Positions 7,925 through 16,358 of a DNA stretch of 39,284 bases are shown piece by piece (positions within the stretch are counted from its first letter, which is position 1; each line of letters starts with the position of its first letter). Source of the DNA: Thermanaerothrix sp. (lineage in GTDB: Bacteria > Synergistota > Synergistia > Synergistales > Synergistaceae); assembly GCA_026417795.1 (NCBI GenBank), contig JAOACP010000018.1, positions 1 to 39,284 on the forward strand, in the 5' to 3' direction. Under the pieces are notes generated by a model. It made no database searches and had not been told where the DNA came from. It saw nothing but the letters and a program-made list of their open reading frames with translations. The position numbers and the translations under genes are program-made.

Positions 7925-9275
7925 TTACGTCATCCTCCATGTACCTGCCGTCAAAGCAGGCGGTGCAAAGTCTTTCCTCGGGAGCCCCAATGGCTTGAAC
8001 CAGGTCTTTGACGTGGATGTATCCCAGGGAGTCGGCCCCTATCTGTCTGGTTAGCTTATCCAAATCGAACCTGGCTGCTGCCAGTTCTTCCGATGAGGGA
8101 GTGTCTATCCCGTAGTAGCAGGGGAATCGAACCGGCGGCGACGCTATCCTAAGATGTACCTTTGAAGCTCCAGCGGAACGCATGAGGCTTACTACCCTGG
8201 AGGCGGTGGTGCCCCTTACTATGGAATCATCAACGACGATTATCTCCTTGTCTTGTATCGCCCGATGGTTGGGGTTCAGTTTAACCCTTACCCCTGCTTC
8301 CCTTACCCTTTGGGTGGGTTGGATGAAGGTCCTTCCCACGTATCGGTTTCTTACTATGGCCATTTCAAATGGTAAAGCGGATTCTTCCGAGTAGCCCAGT
8401 GCCGCGACCGTTCCGCTGTCCGGCATGCCAGCCACCAGCTGTGCCTTTGCTGGACACCTTTTGGCAAGGAAGCGCCCCAGGCTCTTCCTCGCCTGATATA
8501 CCGATATGCCGTCTATCACGCTGTCGGGCCTTGCGAAGTATACGAACTCAAAGGCGCACAAAAACCCTCTGGAAGCCTTCGTTTGTATCCTAAGGGAAGA
8601 TAGTCCGCCTGCTTGATCTACTACCACCACCTCGCCGGGTTCCACGTCCCTCACCGATTGGGCCCCCACGATATCCAAAGCGCAGGTTTCCGATGCGAAG
8701 TATACGGTTTGCCCCCTTCGTCCCATCACAAGGGGGCGGAACCCCCAAGGGTCCCTGGCGGCGATAAGCTTGTCCTTCAGGAGCACCACCAAGCTAAAGG
8801 CCCCCTTGATTCTTCTGAGCGCGTCCATTAGGGCATCAAGGGGCATCTTGTGGGACTGGTGGGCCATGAGGTGAAGTATTACCTCAGTGTCGGATGTGGA
8901 TTGGAAGATGGCCCCCCGGTTTTCAAGGTATTTCATTATGCCGTCGGAGTTGGTGATGTTGCCGTTGTGGGCTATGGCTACCGCGCCCTTGGCGTAGTTG
9001 ATGGTGAGTGGCTGGGCATTTTGCAGGATGGAGTCTCCGCAGGTGGAGTACCTGACATGTCCTATGGCTGCGTTCGCTGTTATGGAAGAGGCTATCCCCT
9101 GTGGGATGGCGTTGTGGACTAGGCCCATGCCCTTTATGGACCTCGCTACTTCGCCGTCTATCCACGATACCCCCGCGGATTCCTGTCCTCGATGTTGCAG
9201 GGCAAAAAGCCCAAGGTACACGTCCTCCAGTACGGGTTCCATGTTTGGAGAAAGGGCGCCGAAAATGCCGCACAT
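7908..9275 (-). CDS. purF: Amidophosphoribosyltransferase, Fe-S (B. subtilis) type
   Basis: PurF makes phosphoribosylamine from PRPP and glutamine, the committed step. The N-terminal nucleophile cysteine follows Met directly (MCGIFGAL), with no propeptide. The glutaminase domain has LQHRGQESAG and HNGNITN, and the C-terminal phosphoribosyltransferase domain has the PRPP loop VVDDSIVRGTT. Four cysteines match the [4Fe-4S] ligands of the B. subtilis enzyme: one in FLCAFEF, one in RFPCYYG and two in LCTAC near the C-terminus. The protein should therefore be oxygen sensitive, which suits an anaerobe. The ATG shares one base with the purL stop (TGATG). Confidence 0.97.
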   Translation of the reverse strand: MCGIFGALSPNMEPVLEDVYLGLFALQHRGQESAGVSWIDGEVARSIKGMGLVHNAIPQGIASSITANAAIGHVRYSTCGDSILQNAQPLTINYAKGAVAIAHNGNITNSDGIMKYLENRGAIFQSTSDTEVILHLMAHQSHKMPLDALMDALRRIKGAFSLVVLLKDKLIAARDPWGFRPLVMGRRGQTVYFASETCALDIVGAQSVRDVEPGEVVVVDQAGGLSSLRIQTKASRGFLCAFEFVYFARPDSVIDGISVYQARKSLGRFLAKRCPAKAQLVAGMPDSGTVAALGYSEESALPFEMAIVRNRYVGRTFIQPTQRVREAGVRVKLNPNHRAIQDKEIIVVDDSIVRGTTASRVVSLMRSAGASKVHLRIASPPVRFPCYYGIDTPSSEELAAARFDLDKLTRQIGADSLGYIHVKDLVQAIGAPEERLCTACFDGRYMEDDVNGIDI

Positions 9276-11407
9276 CAGATTTTCTCCCCCCCTCTCAGAT
9301 TTTTCAGGGGTATCGACGTTTTCCCAGCTTTTAATGACCTGTGGCGGCGGGTTAACGTCCCTATGTGGCGAACTTCATGGCCATTGAAGACACTTTCTAA
9401 ATCCCGTGCTCTTTCAGGGGATACGAAATATATGGCCGATGGAGATCCCTCTCCGAATATGTCCGCTTCATCCATGGGCCACGGAACGTCCAGGTCAACC
9501 CCAAAGGGAGAGTTTATTATGGTCTTTATAAGCGATGCCGCCCATCCTCCCCTAGATACCGCGCGCCCGGCGTTAGCTATGCCTTCCTTGGCGGCTTTGA
9601 TGGCGCACCGGTTAAAGGCCATTTCCCTGGATGGATCGAAGGACAAGGTGCTACCGCAAGCTCCTGCCATATGTCCATACAGGCTTCCTACGGTTGAGGT
9701 GGAGCGTCCAACCAAAAAGACTTCGGGTTCGTCCCCGCTGGGATCGGGTTTAGGGCGAAGGAGAGCTGTACCCTCCGGCACGATGCCTGCGGAGACCACA
9801 AGGGGGGATGGCATTATCCTGGAGGATGGGCTTTCGTTATAGAGGCTTACGTTGCCGGATATCACCGGACACTTCAGTTCCCTGGCGGCGATGCTAAGGC
9901 CCTTCACCGATTCCTCAAGTTCCCAGTATTGCTTAGGAATTTCCGGAGAGGGGAAGTTGAGGCAGTTGGTTATACCCATGGGGTCTGCCCCGGCCACGGA
10001 CAGGTGCCTTATGGAAAGGGCGGTTATCAGGGCAGTCCCGACAAAGGGGTCTTGGGCGCACATCCACGGGTTGGCCTCCATGGAGAACACCACGGTGCCG
10101 GCCCCTTCAATCCAAAGGGCTGCCACGGGGTTGCCGGGGCCCAGTAGGGTCCTTAGCTGCACCATGGAGTCGTATTGTCTATATATCCAGGAGTGGTCCC
10201 CCATGCAGGGGTGCTTCATGAGTCGTAGGATCTCCGTGATGGCGTCCTCGGGGGACAGGTTGCGGCTTGCCCTTACGGATGTGCTCCTTTGGGGAGGAGT
10301 GGAGGGCCAATTTTTAAGGGGGGAGTCACCCCCTAAGAGGCCAACTGGCAGCTCTGCGATTAGTTCCCCGCGGTTAAACACCCGGTAGAGCCCAGTGTCG
10401 GTCATTTCCCCCACCACGGCACATTCCAGGTTCCATTTCTTTGCCACGGCCTTAACTGACGGTATGTCTTCCGGCATGCAAACCAGCAACATCCGCTCCT
10501 GGGACTCGGAGAGGAAGATCTCCCACGGCTCCATGGCCTCCCTAAGGGGTATCCTGTCGCAGTGGATGTCTATGCCGTTTCCGCTCTTATGGGCCACTTC
10601 GCTGGTTGATGACAGGATGCCGGCAGCGCCCATGTCCTGCATCGCCTGGATCGTTCCCCCGTCAAGGAGCTCAAGGCAGGCCTCTATCAGAAGTTTTTCG
10701 TAGAATGGATCTCCTATCTGTATTTGAGGCTTGTTTGCTTCGTCGTCCCCGCTGAGGCCGGTGGATGCGAAGGCGGCCCCAGCTATGCCGTCCCTGCCGG
10801 TTTTAGCCCCTAGTATCAGGACTTGCATGCCGGGCTTGGCGGTTTTGCTGCTGCAGGCCTTGTCAAGGGACAGGATGCCTGCGCAGAAGGCGTTTACCAA
10901 GGGGTTGTCGTCGTAACACTGGTCATATATGGTGAGCCCCCCAACGGTTGGCACCCCCACAGGGTTCCCGTAACCGCCTATGCCCCTTACCACCCCGGAT
11001 GATATCCTTCGGTTTCTAGGGGTGTCGGAGGAGCCGAAGAACAGGCCGTCCATGGAAGCTATAGGCCTCGCCCCCATGGCGAGGATGTCCCTTATTATGC
11101 CGCCTACCCCAGTGGCGGCCCCTTCGTATGGAGAAACAGCGGATGGGTGGTTGTGGCTTTCAACTTTGAAGGCAAGGCCCAGCTTTTCGTTAAGCCTCAC
11201 GACCCCGGCGTTCTCTCCCTCTCCGGATACCACGTAAGGCCCGTCTTTGGGAAGAGCAGCCAAAAGGGACCTGGTGGACTTATAGCTGCAGTGCTCGGAC
11301 CACATGACCCCCACCATGCGGAGCTCAAGATCATTGGGCTCCCTGCGAAGGGCGGATTTCAACTCCTCCCATTCCCTTGTGTCCAACCCAGCTTCTTCAG
11401 GAGTCAT
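9275..11407 (-). CDS. purL: FGAM synthase, large (PurL) subunit
   Basis: PurL converts FGAR to FGAM using ammonia delivered by PurQ. At 710 residues it is the small form that works with separate PurS and PurQ, unlike the roughly 1300-residue fused enzyme. Recognisable segments include MWSEHCSYKST near residue 36, KVESHNHPSAV, GVGGIIRDI, MDGLFFG and QDMGAAGI, and then a second AIRS-like repeat with NCLNFP and SGNVSLYNE. It lies 3 bp after purQ. Confidence 0.97.
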   Translation of the reverse strand: MTPEEAGLDTREWEELKSALRREPNDLELRMVGVMWSEHCSYKSTRSLLAALPKDGPYVVSGEGENAGVVRLNEKLGLAFKVESHNHPSAVSPYEGAATGVGGIIRDILAMGARPIASMDGLFFGSSDTPRNRRISSGVVRGIGGYGNPVGVPTVGGLTIYDQCYDDNPLVNAFCAGILSLDKACSSKTAKPGMQVLILGAKTGRDGIAGAAFASTGLSGDDEANKPQIQIGDPFYEKLLIEACLELLDGGTIQAMQDMGAAGILSSTSEVAHKSGNGIDIHCDRIPLREAMEPWEIFLSESQERMLLVCMPEDIPSVKAVAKKWNLECAVVGEMTDTGLYRVFNRGELIAELPVGLLGGDSPLKNWPSTPPQRSTSVRASRNLSPEDAITEILRLMKHPCMGDHSWIYRQYDSMVQLRTLLGPGNPVAALWIEGAGTVVFSMEANPWMCAQDPFVGTALITALSIRHLSVAGADPMGITNCLNFPSPEIPKQYWELEESVKGLSIAARELKCPVISGNVSLYNESPSSRIMPSPLVVSAGIVPEGTALLRPKPDPSGDEPEVFLVGRSTSTVGSLYGHMAGACGSTLSFDPSREMAFNRCAIKAAKEGIANAGRAVSRGGWAASLIKTIINSPFGVDLDVPWPMDEADIFGEGSPSAIYFVSPERARDLESVFNGHEVRHIGTLTRRHRSLKAGKTSIPLKNLRGGEKI

Positions 11408-11410
11408 GCC

Positions 11411-12121
11411 CTAGATTCCCCTTCCTAGCCAGTGTTCTATGGATCGCCAAAGTACTACGCCGAAGGTGTCCCCCAAGGCTTCCAACGTAGCCCTTTCAGG
11501 GTGCGGCATCATCCCCAGGACGTTGCCCTTCTCGTTTACTATCCCGGCTATGTGGTTAAGCGACCCGTTAGGATTTTCCCAGCCATCCGATTCTTCCATC
11601 TCAACTTCAGGAGGGGGACAGTAGCGGAATACCACCCTGTCGGATGACTCCAAGCGGTCTAGCCCCTCTTTCGGAAGGTAGAACATGCCGTCTCCATGGG
11701 CGATGGGGAATTGAACCCTCTCCAGGGGGGTAAAGAGACAGGTAAATGGGGTTTGGTTGGTCTCCACTTTTAGCCAGCAGGGTGAACAAATGAATCGCTG
11801 GGATCGGTTGCCGAGGAGGGCTCCCTCCAGGAGCCCCGCCTCGGTAAGGATCTGGAAGCCGTTGCATATGCCGAGTACCAGGCCGCCCCTTTGTGCGTGC
11901 TCTCTGACCGCCTTCATGATGGGGCTTTTTGCGCTCATTGCCCCGGGCCTTAAATAGTCGCCGTAGGAGAAGCCGCCAGGCAAAACCACCAGGTCGTAGC
12001 CGTCGAGGGTTGTATCGGTATGCCATACCATGGTTACCTTGGCGTTAACCGACCTGGACAGGGCAAGCCTGACGTCCTGGTCGCAGTTGCTGCCCGGAAA
12101 TGTTATGACCGCGGCCTTCAT
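11411..12121 (-). CDS. purQ: FGAM synthase, glutaminase (PurQ) subunit
   Basis: PurQ is the class I glutamine amidotransferase that supplies ammonia to PurL. The 236-residue protein has the N-terminal FPGSNCDQD, the nucleophile C86 in GICNGFQIL and the catalytic His-Glu in PHPERA near the C-terminus. The open frame extends 22 codons further upstream but only over purS. The ATG at 12121 overlaps the purS stop as ATGA and gives the normal N-terminus. Confidence 0.97.
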   Translation of the reverse strand: MKAAVITFPGSNCDQDVRLALSRSVNAKVTMVWHTDTTLDGYDLVVLPGGFSYGDYLRPGAMSAKSPIMKAVREHAQRGGLVLGICNGFQILTEAGLLEGALLGNRSQRFICSPCWLKVETNQTPFTCLFTPLERVQFPIAHGDGMFYLPKEGLDRLESSDRVVFRYCPPPEVEMEESDGWENPNGSLNHIAGIVNEKGNVLGMMPHPERATLEALGDTFGVVLWRSIEHWLGRGI

Positions 12122-12372
12122 TGGGACAGGTCTCCCGCCTTGATGCAGAAGGTCTCTATCATCTCGTTGCATAAAAGATCCCGGCACATGGCTTGGGCGG
12201 CTTCCGTTGCGGATTTTTCATCGCTGGCCTCCAATGTGAGCCTGATGAACTTTCCAACCGAGACGTCCAGCACGTGATTACCCATGTCCCGAAGGGTGGA
12301 CATGACCGCCCTTCCCTGGGTGTCCAGGACACCATCCTTTGGGCGTATCAGCACTGAAAGTGTGTATAGCAA
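12118..12372 (-). CDS. purS: FGAM synthase, PurS subunit
   Basis: PurS is the small structural subunit that bridges PurL and PurQ. The longer frame reaching back to 12534 only shadows purC. I place the start at TTG 12372, one base after the purC stop and 8 nt after a perfect GGAGGA ribosome site. The resulting 84-residue protein (LSVLIRPKDGVLDTQG, then GKFIRLTLEA) has the length and layout of PurS. The order purC-purS-purQ-purL matches that of many Gram-positive pur operons. Confidence 0.93.
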   Translation of the reverse strand: MLYTLSVLIRPKDGVLDTQGRAVMSTLRDMGNHVLDVSVGKFIRLTLEASDEKSATEAAQAMCRDLLCNEMIETFCIKAGDLSQ

Positions 12373-12373
12373 C

Positions 12374-13108
12374 TTATAGTTCCTCCTTCCCGCCCTCGTG
12401 AGATAGGGATAGGCGCTTCCATATCTCCTCGTAGGCCTCCAGGACCTTGCCAAGGTCGTTCCTGAACCTGTCCTTGTCCAGTTTTTCCATGGTGTTTTTG
12501 TCCCAGAGCCTGCAGGTATCCGGAGAGATCTCATCCGCCAATATTATCCCTCCTTCTTTTGTCCTTCCGAACTCAAGCTTGAAATCCACCAGGGTTATGC
12601 CCACTGAATCGAATATCTCGGATAGCAGGTCGTCCACTTTTAACGCCGCGGATTTTATGTATTTCAATTCTTCCTCGGTGGCCCAGCCGAAAAGGATTGC
12701 ATGGTCGTCGTTTATTATGGGATCCCCCAATGCGTCATCCTTGTAATATAGTTCCACCAAGGGGCGCTGGAGTTTTAGCCCTTCCTTCACTCCTAGCCTT
12801 TTGCATATGGAACCGGTGGTGATGTTTCGCACAACCACCTCTATGGGGAGGATGTTGACCCTTAAGACCTCTTGATGGGTGTCGTCCAGCATCCTTATGA
12901 AGTGGTTTTCTACGCCTCTTTCCTTTAGGGCTTGAAATATTACGGAGCTTATCAGGTTGTTAAGATGCCCCTTCCCCTCCATGGACGCCTTTTTCTGGGC
13001 GTTAAATGCGGTGAGGTGGTCTTTGTACTCCACTATGATTCGGTTGGGATCGTCGGTGGTGTACATCCTCTTGGCCTTCCCCTCGTACAACATCTTGCCC
13101 TTTTGCAT
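12374..13108 (-). CDS. purC: SAICAR synthetase
   Basis: PurC condenses CAIR with aspartate and ATP to SAICAR. The 244-residue protein has the N-terminal LYEGKAKRMY, FNAQKKASMEGKG, the EVVVRNITTGS segment and LVDFKLEFGR followed by ADEISPD. These are all family hallmarks. An in-frame GTG at 13117 lies within the GGAGGTG ribosome site, so the ATG at 13108 is the better start. It is the first gene of the operon, only about 23 nt from the predicted transcription start, which leaves no room for a purine riboswitch. Confidence 0.97.
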   Translation of the reverse strand: MQKGKMLYEGKAKRMYTTDDPNRIIVEYKDHLTAFNAQKKASMEGKGHLNNLISSVIFQALKERGVENHFIRMLDDTHQEVLRVNILPIEVVVRNITTGSICKRLGVKEGLKLQRPLVELYYKDDALGDPIINDDHAILFGWATEEELKYIKSAALKVDDLLSEIFDSVGITLVDFKLEFGRTKEGGIILADEISPDTCRLWDKNTMEKLDKDRFRNDLGKVLEAYEEIWKRLSLSHEGGKEEL

Positions 13109-13137
13109 GCCTTTCACCTCCGGAAGTTTATGCTTAC

Positions 13138-13166
13138 ATATAATCCTTATATGGCGAAAATGTCAA
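13138..13166 (-). promoter_or_regulatory. Promoter of the pur operon
   Basis: On the minus strand a perfect TTGACA (13166-13161) and TTATAT (13143-13138) are separated by exactly 17 bp. The start would be near 13131, giving a leader of about 23 nt before the purC ATG. I see no PurBox-like CCGAAC element or guanine-riboswitch fold around it, although a purR gene is present at 22744. Confidence 0.85.
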
Positions 13167-13282
13167 GATAAAATCGGTAGTTTTTCTGGTCGTTGACGTT
13201 GAATATCAGCAGTATGTGCGGTTGGCCGTGCTAGAGGATGGATCTTGGGGGCTGGGGTTAAGGGCTTGAGTTGATAATAATA

Positions 13283-13311
13283 AACCCCAAGGGGGTTTGC
13301 CCCTTGGGGTT
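13283..13311 (-). terminator. Hairpin after the beta-propeller gene
   Basis: AACCCCAAGGGG and CCCCTTGGGGTT form a 12-bp perfect stem around a short loop. On the minus strand it follows the stop at 13335 and is succeeded by a TATTATTATC tract, a modest U-rich tail. It separates this gene from the pur operon promoter region. Confidence 0.75.
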
Positions 13312-13334
13312 GGGACTTTGGCTCGGTGCTTTGC

Positions 13335-14453
13335 CTACTTTACCTTGTAAAGAGCTCCGTCGAGTGATCCAAAAAAGGCGCATCCATCCCCCAGGGCTGT
13401 GGATGTGGTGATGTTGCCTCCGACCTTCACCTTCCACAGTAGATCCCCAGTTTTGGCATCAAGACAGAATAGGGCATCGTCGTTGCTGCCCACGTATATC
13501 CTACCAGCTGCACCCGATGGGGATGACTGGATCCCGCCGTGGGTCTTGAAGGACCATGAAAGTTCGCCAGTGTGGGGGTCGAGGCAGTACAGCCGTCCGG
13601 ACATGTCCCCCACGTAAAGCTTGCCGCCATATGCCAGGGGCGATGAGTCAATGTATGCCTCGGCTTTGAACTTCCAAATCACCGCCCTGTGTTTTACCCT
13701 TGCGCCGTAAACAAACCCGTCCCATCCGACGAAGAACACCATGCCGTCCATGACCGCGGGAGATCCGGTTATGGGGCCTCCTATCACCGCCCGCCACAGG
13801 ATCTGGCCGGTCTCGGCATCCAGCGCGAAAAGCTTTCCATCGTTGTTGCCCACGAAGACCACCCCATCTGCCACCACCGGCGAGGAATATACCTCCCTGC
13901 CTAGCTTGGTCTTCCATATCTGCCATCCGGTCTTCATGTTGACGCAGTAAATGTGGCCGTCGATGCCCCCAAAGAAGACCTTGCCGTTCCAGACGGCGGG
14001 GGATGAGTGGACACCGTTGTGGGTCGTGAAACGCCATGCTAGTTTCCCATCCGATCCGTTCACGCAGTATACTTTGCCGTCGTAGCTTCCGAACACCACC
14101 TTCCCCTCCAGGACCGCTGGAGAGGAGATAATCCAGTTTTCAGTGGGGAACCTCCATATTACCCTTCCGCTGTCGCTGTCCAGCGCATATAGATTGCCGT
14201 CCTTGCTGCCGAAGAACACCACGTTTCCCCATATGGCCGGTGAAGATGCCACGGGCCCTTGGGTGCTTAGCTTCCACTCGAGTTCTCCTTGGGGGCTGGT
14301 CTTAGGTTCCGCCTTAAGGACCGTGCCGTTGCGGTTGGCATTGCCCATGAACTGTGGCCAGTCTGATGCGATGGCGCTTTCGGTGGACGGTAGCGCCGCG
14401 GCTGCCATCGCAATGAACAGGACCGCACAAAAACATAGTCGTTTCCCAAACAT
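13335..14453 (-). CDS. Exported PQQ-like beta-propeller repeat protein
   Basis: This is a 372-residue protein with a Sec-type signal peptide: FGKR, a hydrophobic stretch to about residue 20, and a likely cleavage after SAIA, before SDW. The rest is eight repeats of exactly 40 residues. The SSPA-type turn recurs at about 70, 110, 150, 190, 230, 270, 310 and 350, each followed by VFFG.DG.LY.LD...G...W. This is the PQQ_2/BamB-like propeller pattern. The early GELEWKLS strand probably closes the ring with the last, shorter repeat. No enzyme residues for a quinoprotein dehydrogenase are evident, so binding or scaffolding is likelier, and its ligand is unknown. The ATG at 14453 follows AAGGAGGT; the longer frame upstream lacks a signal peptide start. 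Confidence 0.85.
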   Translation of the reverse strand: MFGKRLCFCAVLFIAMAAAALPSTESAIASDWPQFMGNANRNGTVLKAEPKTSPQGELEWKLSTQGPVASSPAIWGNVVFFGSKDGNLYALDSDSGRVIWRFPTENWIISSPAVLEGKVVFGSYDGKVYCVNGSDGKLAWRFTTHNGVHSSPAVWNGKVFFGGIDGHIYCVNMKTGWQIWKTKLGREVYSSPVVADGVVFVGNNDGKLFALDAETGQILWRAVIGGPITGSPAVMDGMVFFVGWDGFVYGARVKHRAVIWKFKAEAYIDSSPLAYGGKLYVGDMSGRLYCLDPHTGELSWSFKTHGGIQSSPSGAAGRIYVGSNDDALFCLDAKTGDLLWKVKVGGNITTSTALGDGCAFFGSLDGALYKVK

Positions 14454-14543
14454 GAGAGGACCTCCTTCCCGGTATGGCCTTTGGGTTTTGGTAAAATCAT
14501 TCTGCGCCACTTTCTGCTAGACGTCTAAGACTTGGAGGGGAGC

Positions 14544-16358
14544 ATGAGCGATTTGGACCATATAAGGAATTTTAGCATCATAGCCCATGTGGATCACGGG
14601 AAATCAACCCTTGCGGATCGCCTCCTGGAGGCCACTGGAACGGTGGATCGGCGTTCCATGAGGGATCAGCTGTTGGATTCGCTGGAGCTGGAGCGTGAGA
14701 GGGGCATAACCATAAAGTTGGTCCCGGTGAGGATGAACTATCGCGCCAGTGACGGCAGGGATTATGTGCTTAACCTCATTGATACCCCGGGGCACGTGGA
14801 CTTTAGCTACGAGGTCTCAAGGTCCCTCGCTGCCTGTGAGGGGGCCATACTTGTGGTGGATGCGGCTCAGGGAGTTGAGGCCCAAACGGTGGCCAATGCG
14901 TATCTAGCAGTTGATCAGGGGCTTGAGCTGCTGCCGGTGCTGAACAAGATCGACCTTCCTTCCGCCCAGCCCGATAGGGTATGCCGTGAGGTGGAGGAGA
15001 TAGTGGGTATAGATACCTCTGAGGTTATATTGGCGAGCGCCAAGGAGGGAAGGGGTATTCAGGATATTCTGGAAGCGGTGGTCAAAAAAATACCCTCCCC
15101 CAAGGGAGATCCAAACGGCCCTCTTCAGGGACTGATATTTGACTCCGTGTACGATAACTACCGCGGGGTGGTGTGCTACATAAGGGTGGTGAACGGGATC
15201 ATACGTCCCGGTCAGAAGGTTATGTTGATGGCCACCGGTTCCTCCTATGAGGTGGAGGAGGTTGGGGTTTTCAGACCCCAGATGGATAAGGTTGACAAGC
15301 TGGGTCCCGGTGAGGTGGGTTACTTCATATGCGGGATAAAGAACATTTCGGAGGCCCGGGTAGGGGACACGGTTACGGATGCCCAAAACCCTGCCTCTAA
15401 GCCCTTGCCGGGTTACAGGAAGGTAAAACCGGTGGTGTTCTGCGGTTTCTACCCAATAGAGAGGGAGGAGATAACGCAGCTTAGGGAGGCCTTGGAAAAG
15501 CTTCAGCTTAACGACTCTGCCATAACCTTTGAGCCCGAGACCTCCACCGCCCTTGGCTTTGGATTCCGTTGCGGGTTCCTGGGCCTTCTCCACATGGACA
15601 TAGCCAAGGAGAGGCTCTCCAGGGAATTCGGGGTTGAACTGGTTGCCACGTCGCCGAACGTGGTCTATCAGGTAGAGCTCTCGGATGGATCGGTCATAGA
15701 AGCCCATAAACCCTCGGACTTTCCAGATCAGTCGAAGATAAAAGAGGTGCGGGAGCCTTTCATTCGTTGCACCATATTCCTCCCCGATGGCTTTGTGGGG
15801 CCCGCCATGCAGCTTTGTCAAGAAAAGCGGGGAGTTTATGTCAGCATGGAGTACTTAAGCCCCGAGCGGGTTCGGTTGGTGTACGACCTTCCCCTCGCTG
15901 AGTTCATATTGGACTTCCATGACCGATTGAAGTCGGTTACCAGGGGATACGCGTCTTTGGATTATGAACACCTCGGGTTTAGGCCTTCTCAGTTGGTAAA
16001 AGTGGATATTCTGATCAACGAAGAACCGATAGATGCGTTCTCCTTCATATGCCACCAGGATGCCGCATACCACAGGGGACACGCTGTGGCCACTAAGTTG
16101 AAGGAGTTGATCCCACGGCAGCTGTTTGAGGTTCCAATTCAGGCTGCCATTGGTAAACGGGTGATAGTTAGGACCAACATAAAGGCGGTTAGAAAAGACG
16201 TCCTTGCCAAGTGTTACGGGGGGGACGTTACCAGAAAGCGCAAGCTGCTGGAGAAGCAGAAGGAAGGGAAGAAGAGGATGAAGCAGATAGGACGGGTTTC
16301 CATACCCCAGGAGGCCTTCCTGGCCTTTATGGATGTTTCCGATAAGGACAAGGACTGA
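14544..16358 (+). CDS. lepA: Elongation factor 4 (LepA), ribosome-associated GTPase
   Basis: LepA is a translational GTPase that acts on ribosomes during initiation or back-translocation (its role is debated). G1 is AHVDHGKST (14-22), G3 DTPGH (80-84) and G4 NKID (134-137). The LepA-specific C-terminal domain is clear in [14 protein letters not shown] and [13 protein letters not shown]. The 604-residue length is normal. The TTG at 14532 forms part of the TTGGAGGGG ribosome site, so I chose the ATG at 14544. It is divergent from the propeller gene, and its stop shares a base with the hemW start (TGATG). Confidence 0.97.
   Translation: MSDLDHIRNFSIIAHVDHGKSTLADRLLEATGTVDRRSMRDQLLDSLELERERGITIKLVPVRMNYRASDGRDYVLNLIDTPGHVDFSYEVSRSLAACEGAILVVDAAQGVEAQTVANAYLAVDQGLELLPVLNKIDLPSAQPDRVCREVEEIVGIDTSEVILASAKEGRGIQDILEAVVKKIPSPKGDPNGPLQGLIFDSVYDNYRGVVCYIRVVNGIIRPGQKVMLMATGSSYEVEEVGVFRPQMDKVDKLGPGEVGYFICGIKNISEARVGDTVTDAQNPASKPLPGYRKVKPVVFCGFYPIEREEITQLREALEKLQLNDSAITFEPETSTALGFGFRCGFLGLLHMDIAKERLSREFGVELVATSPNVVYQVELSDGSVIEAHKPSDFPDQSKIKEVREPFIRCTIFLPDGFVGPAMQLCQEKRGVYVSMEYLSPERVRLVYDLPLAEFILDFHDRLKSVTRGYASLDYEHLGFRPSQLVKVDILINEEPIDAFSFICHQDAAYHRGHAVATKLKELIPRQLFEVPIQAAIGKRVIVRTNIKAVRKDVLAKCYGGDVTRKRKLLEKQKEGKKRMKQIGRVSIPQEAFLAFMDVSDKDKD

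Noticed and set aside
8923-9273. Minus-strand and plus-strand frames over purF, purL and others longer than 100 codons
   Set aside because: They overlap strongly conserved enzymes in other frames, start without ribosome sites and resemble no family.
13118-13334. Purine riboswitch upstream of purC
   Set aside because: The predicted leader is about 23 nt and no purine-aptamer sequence is visible.
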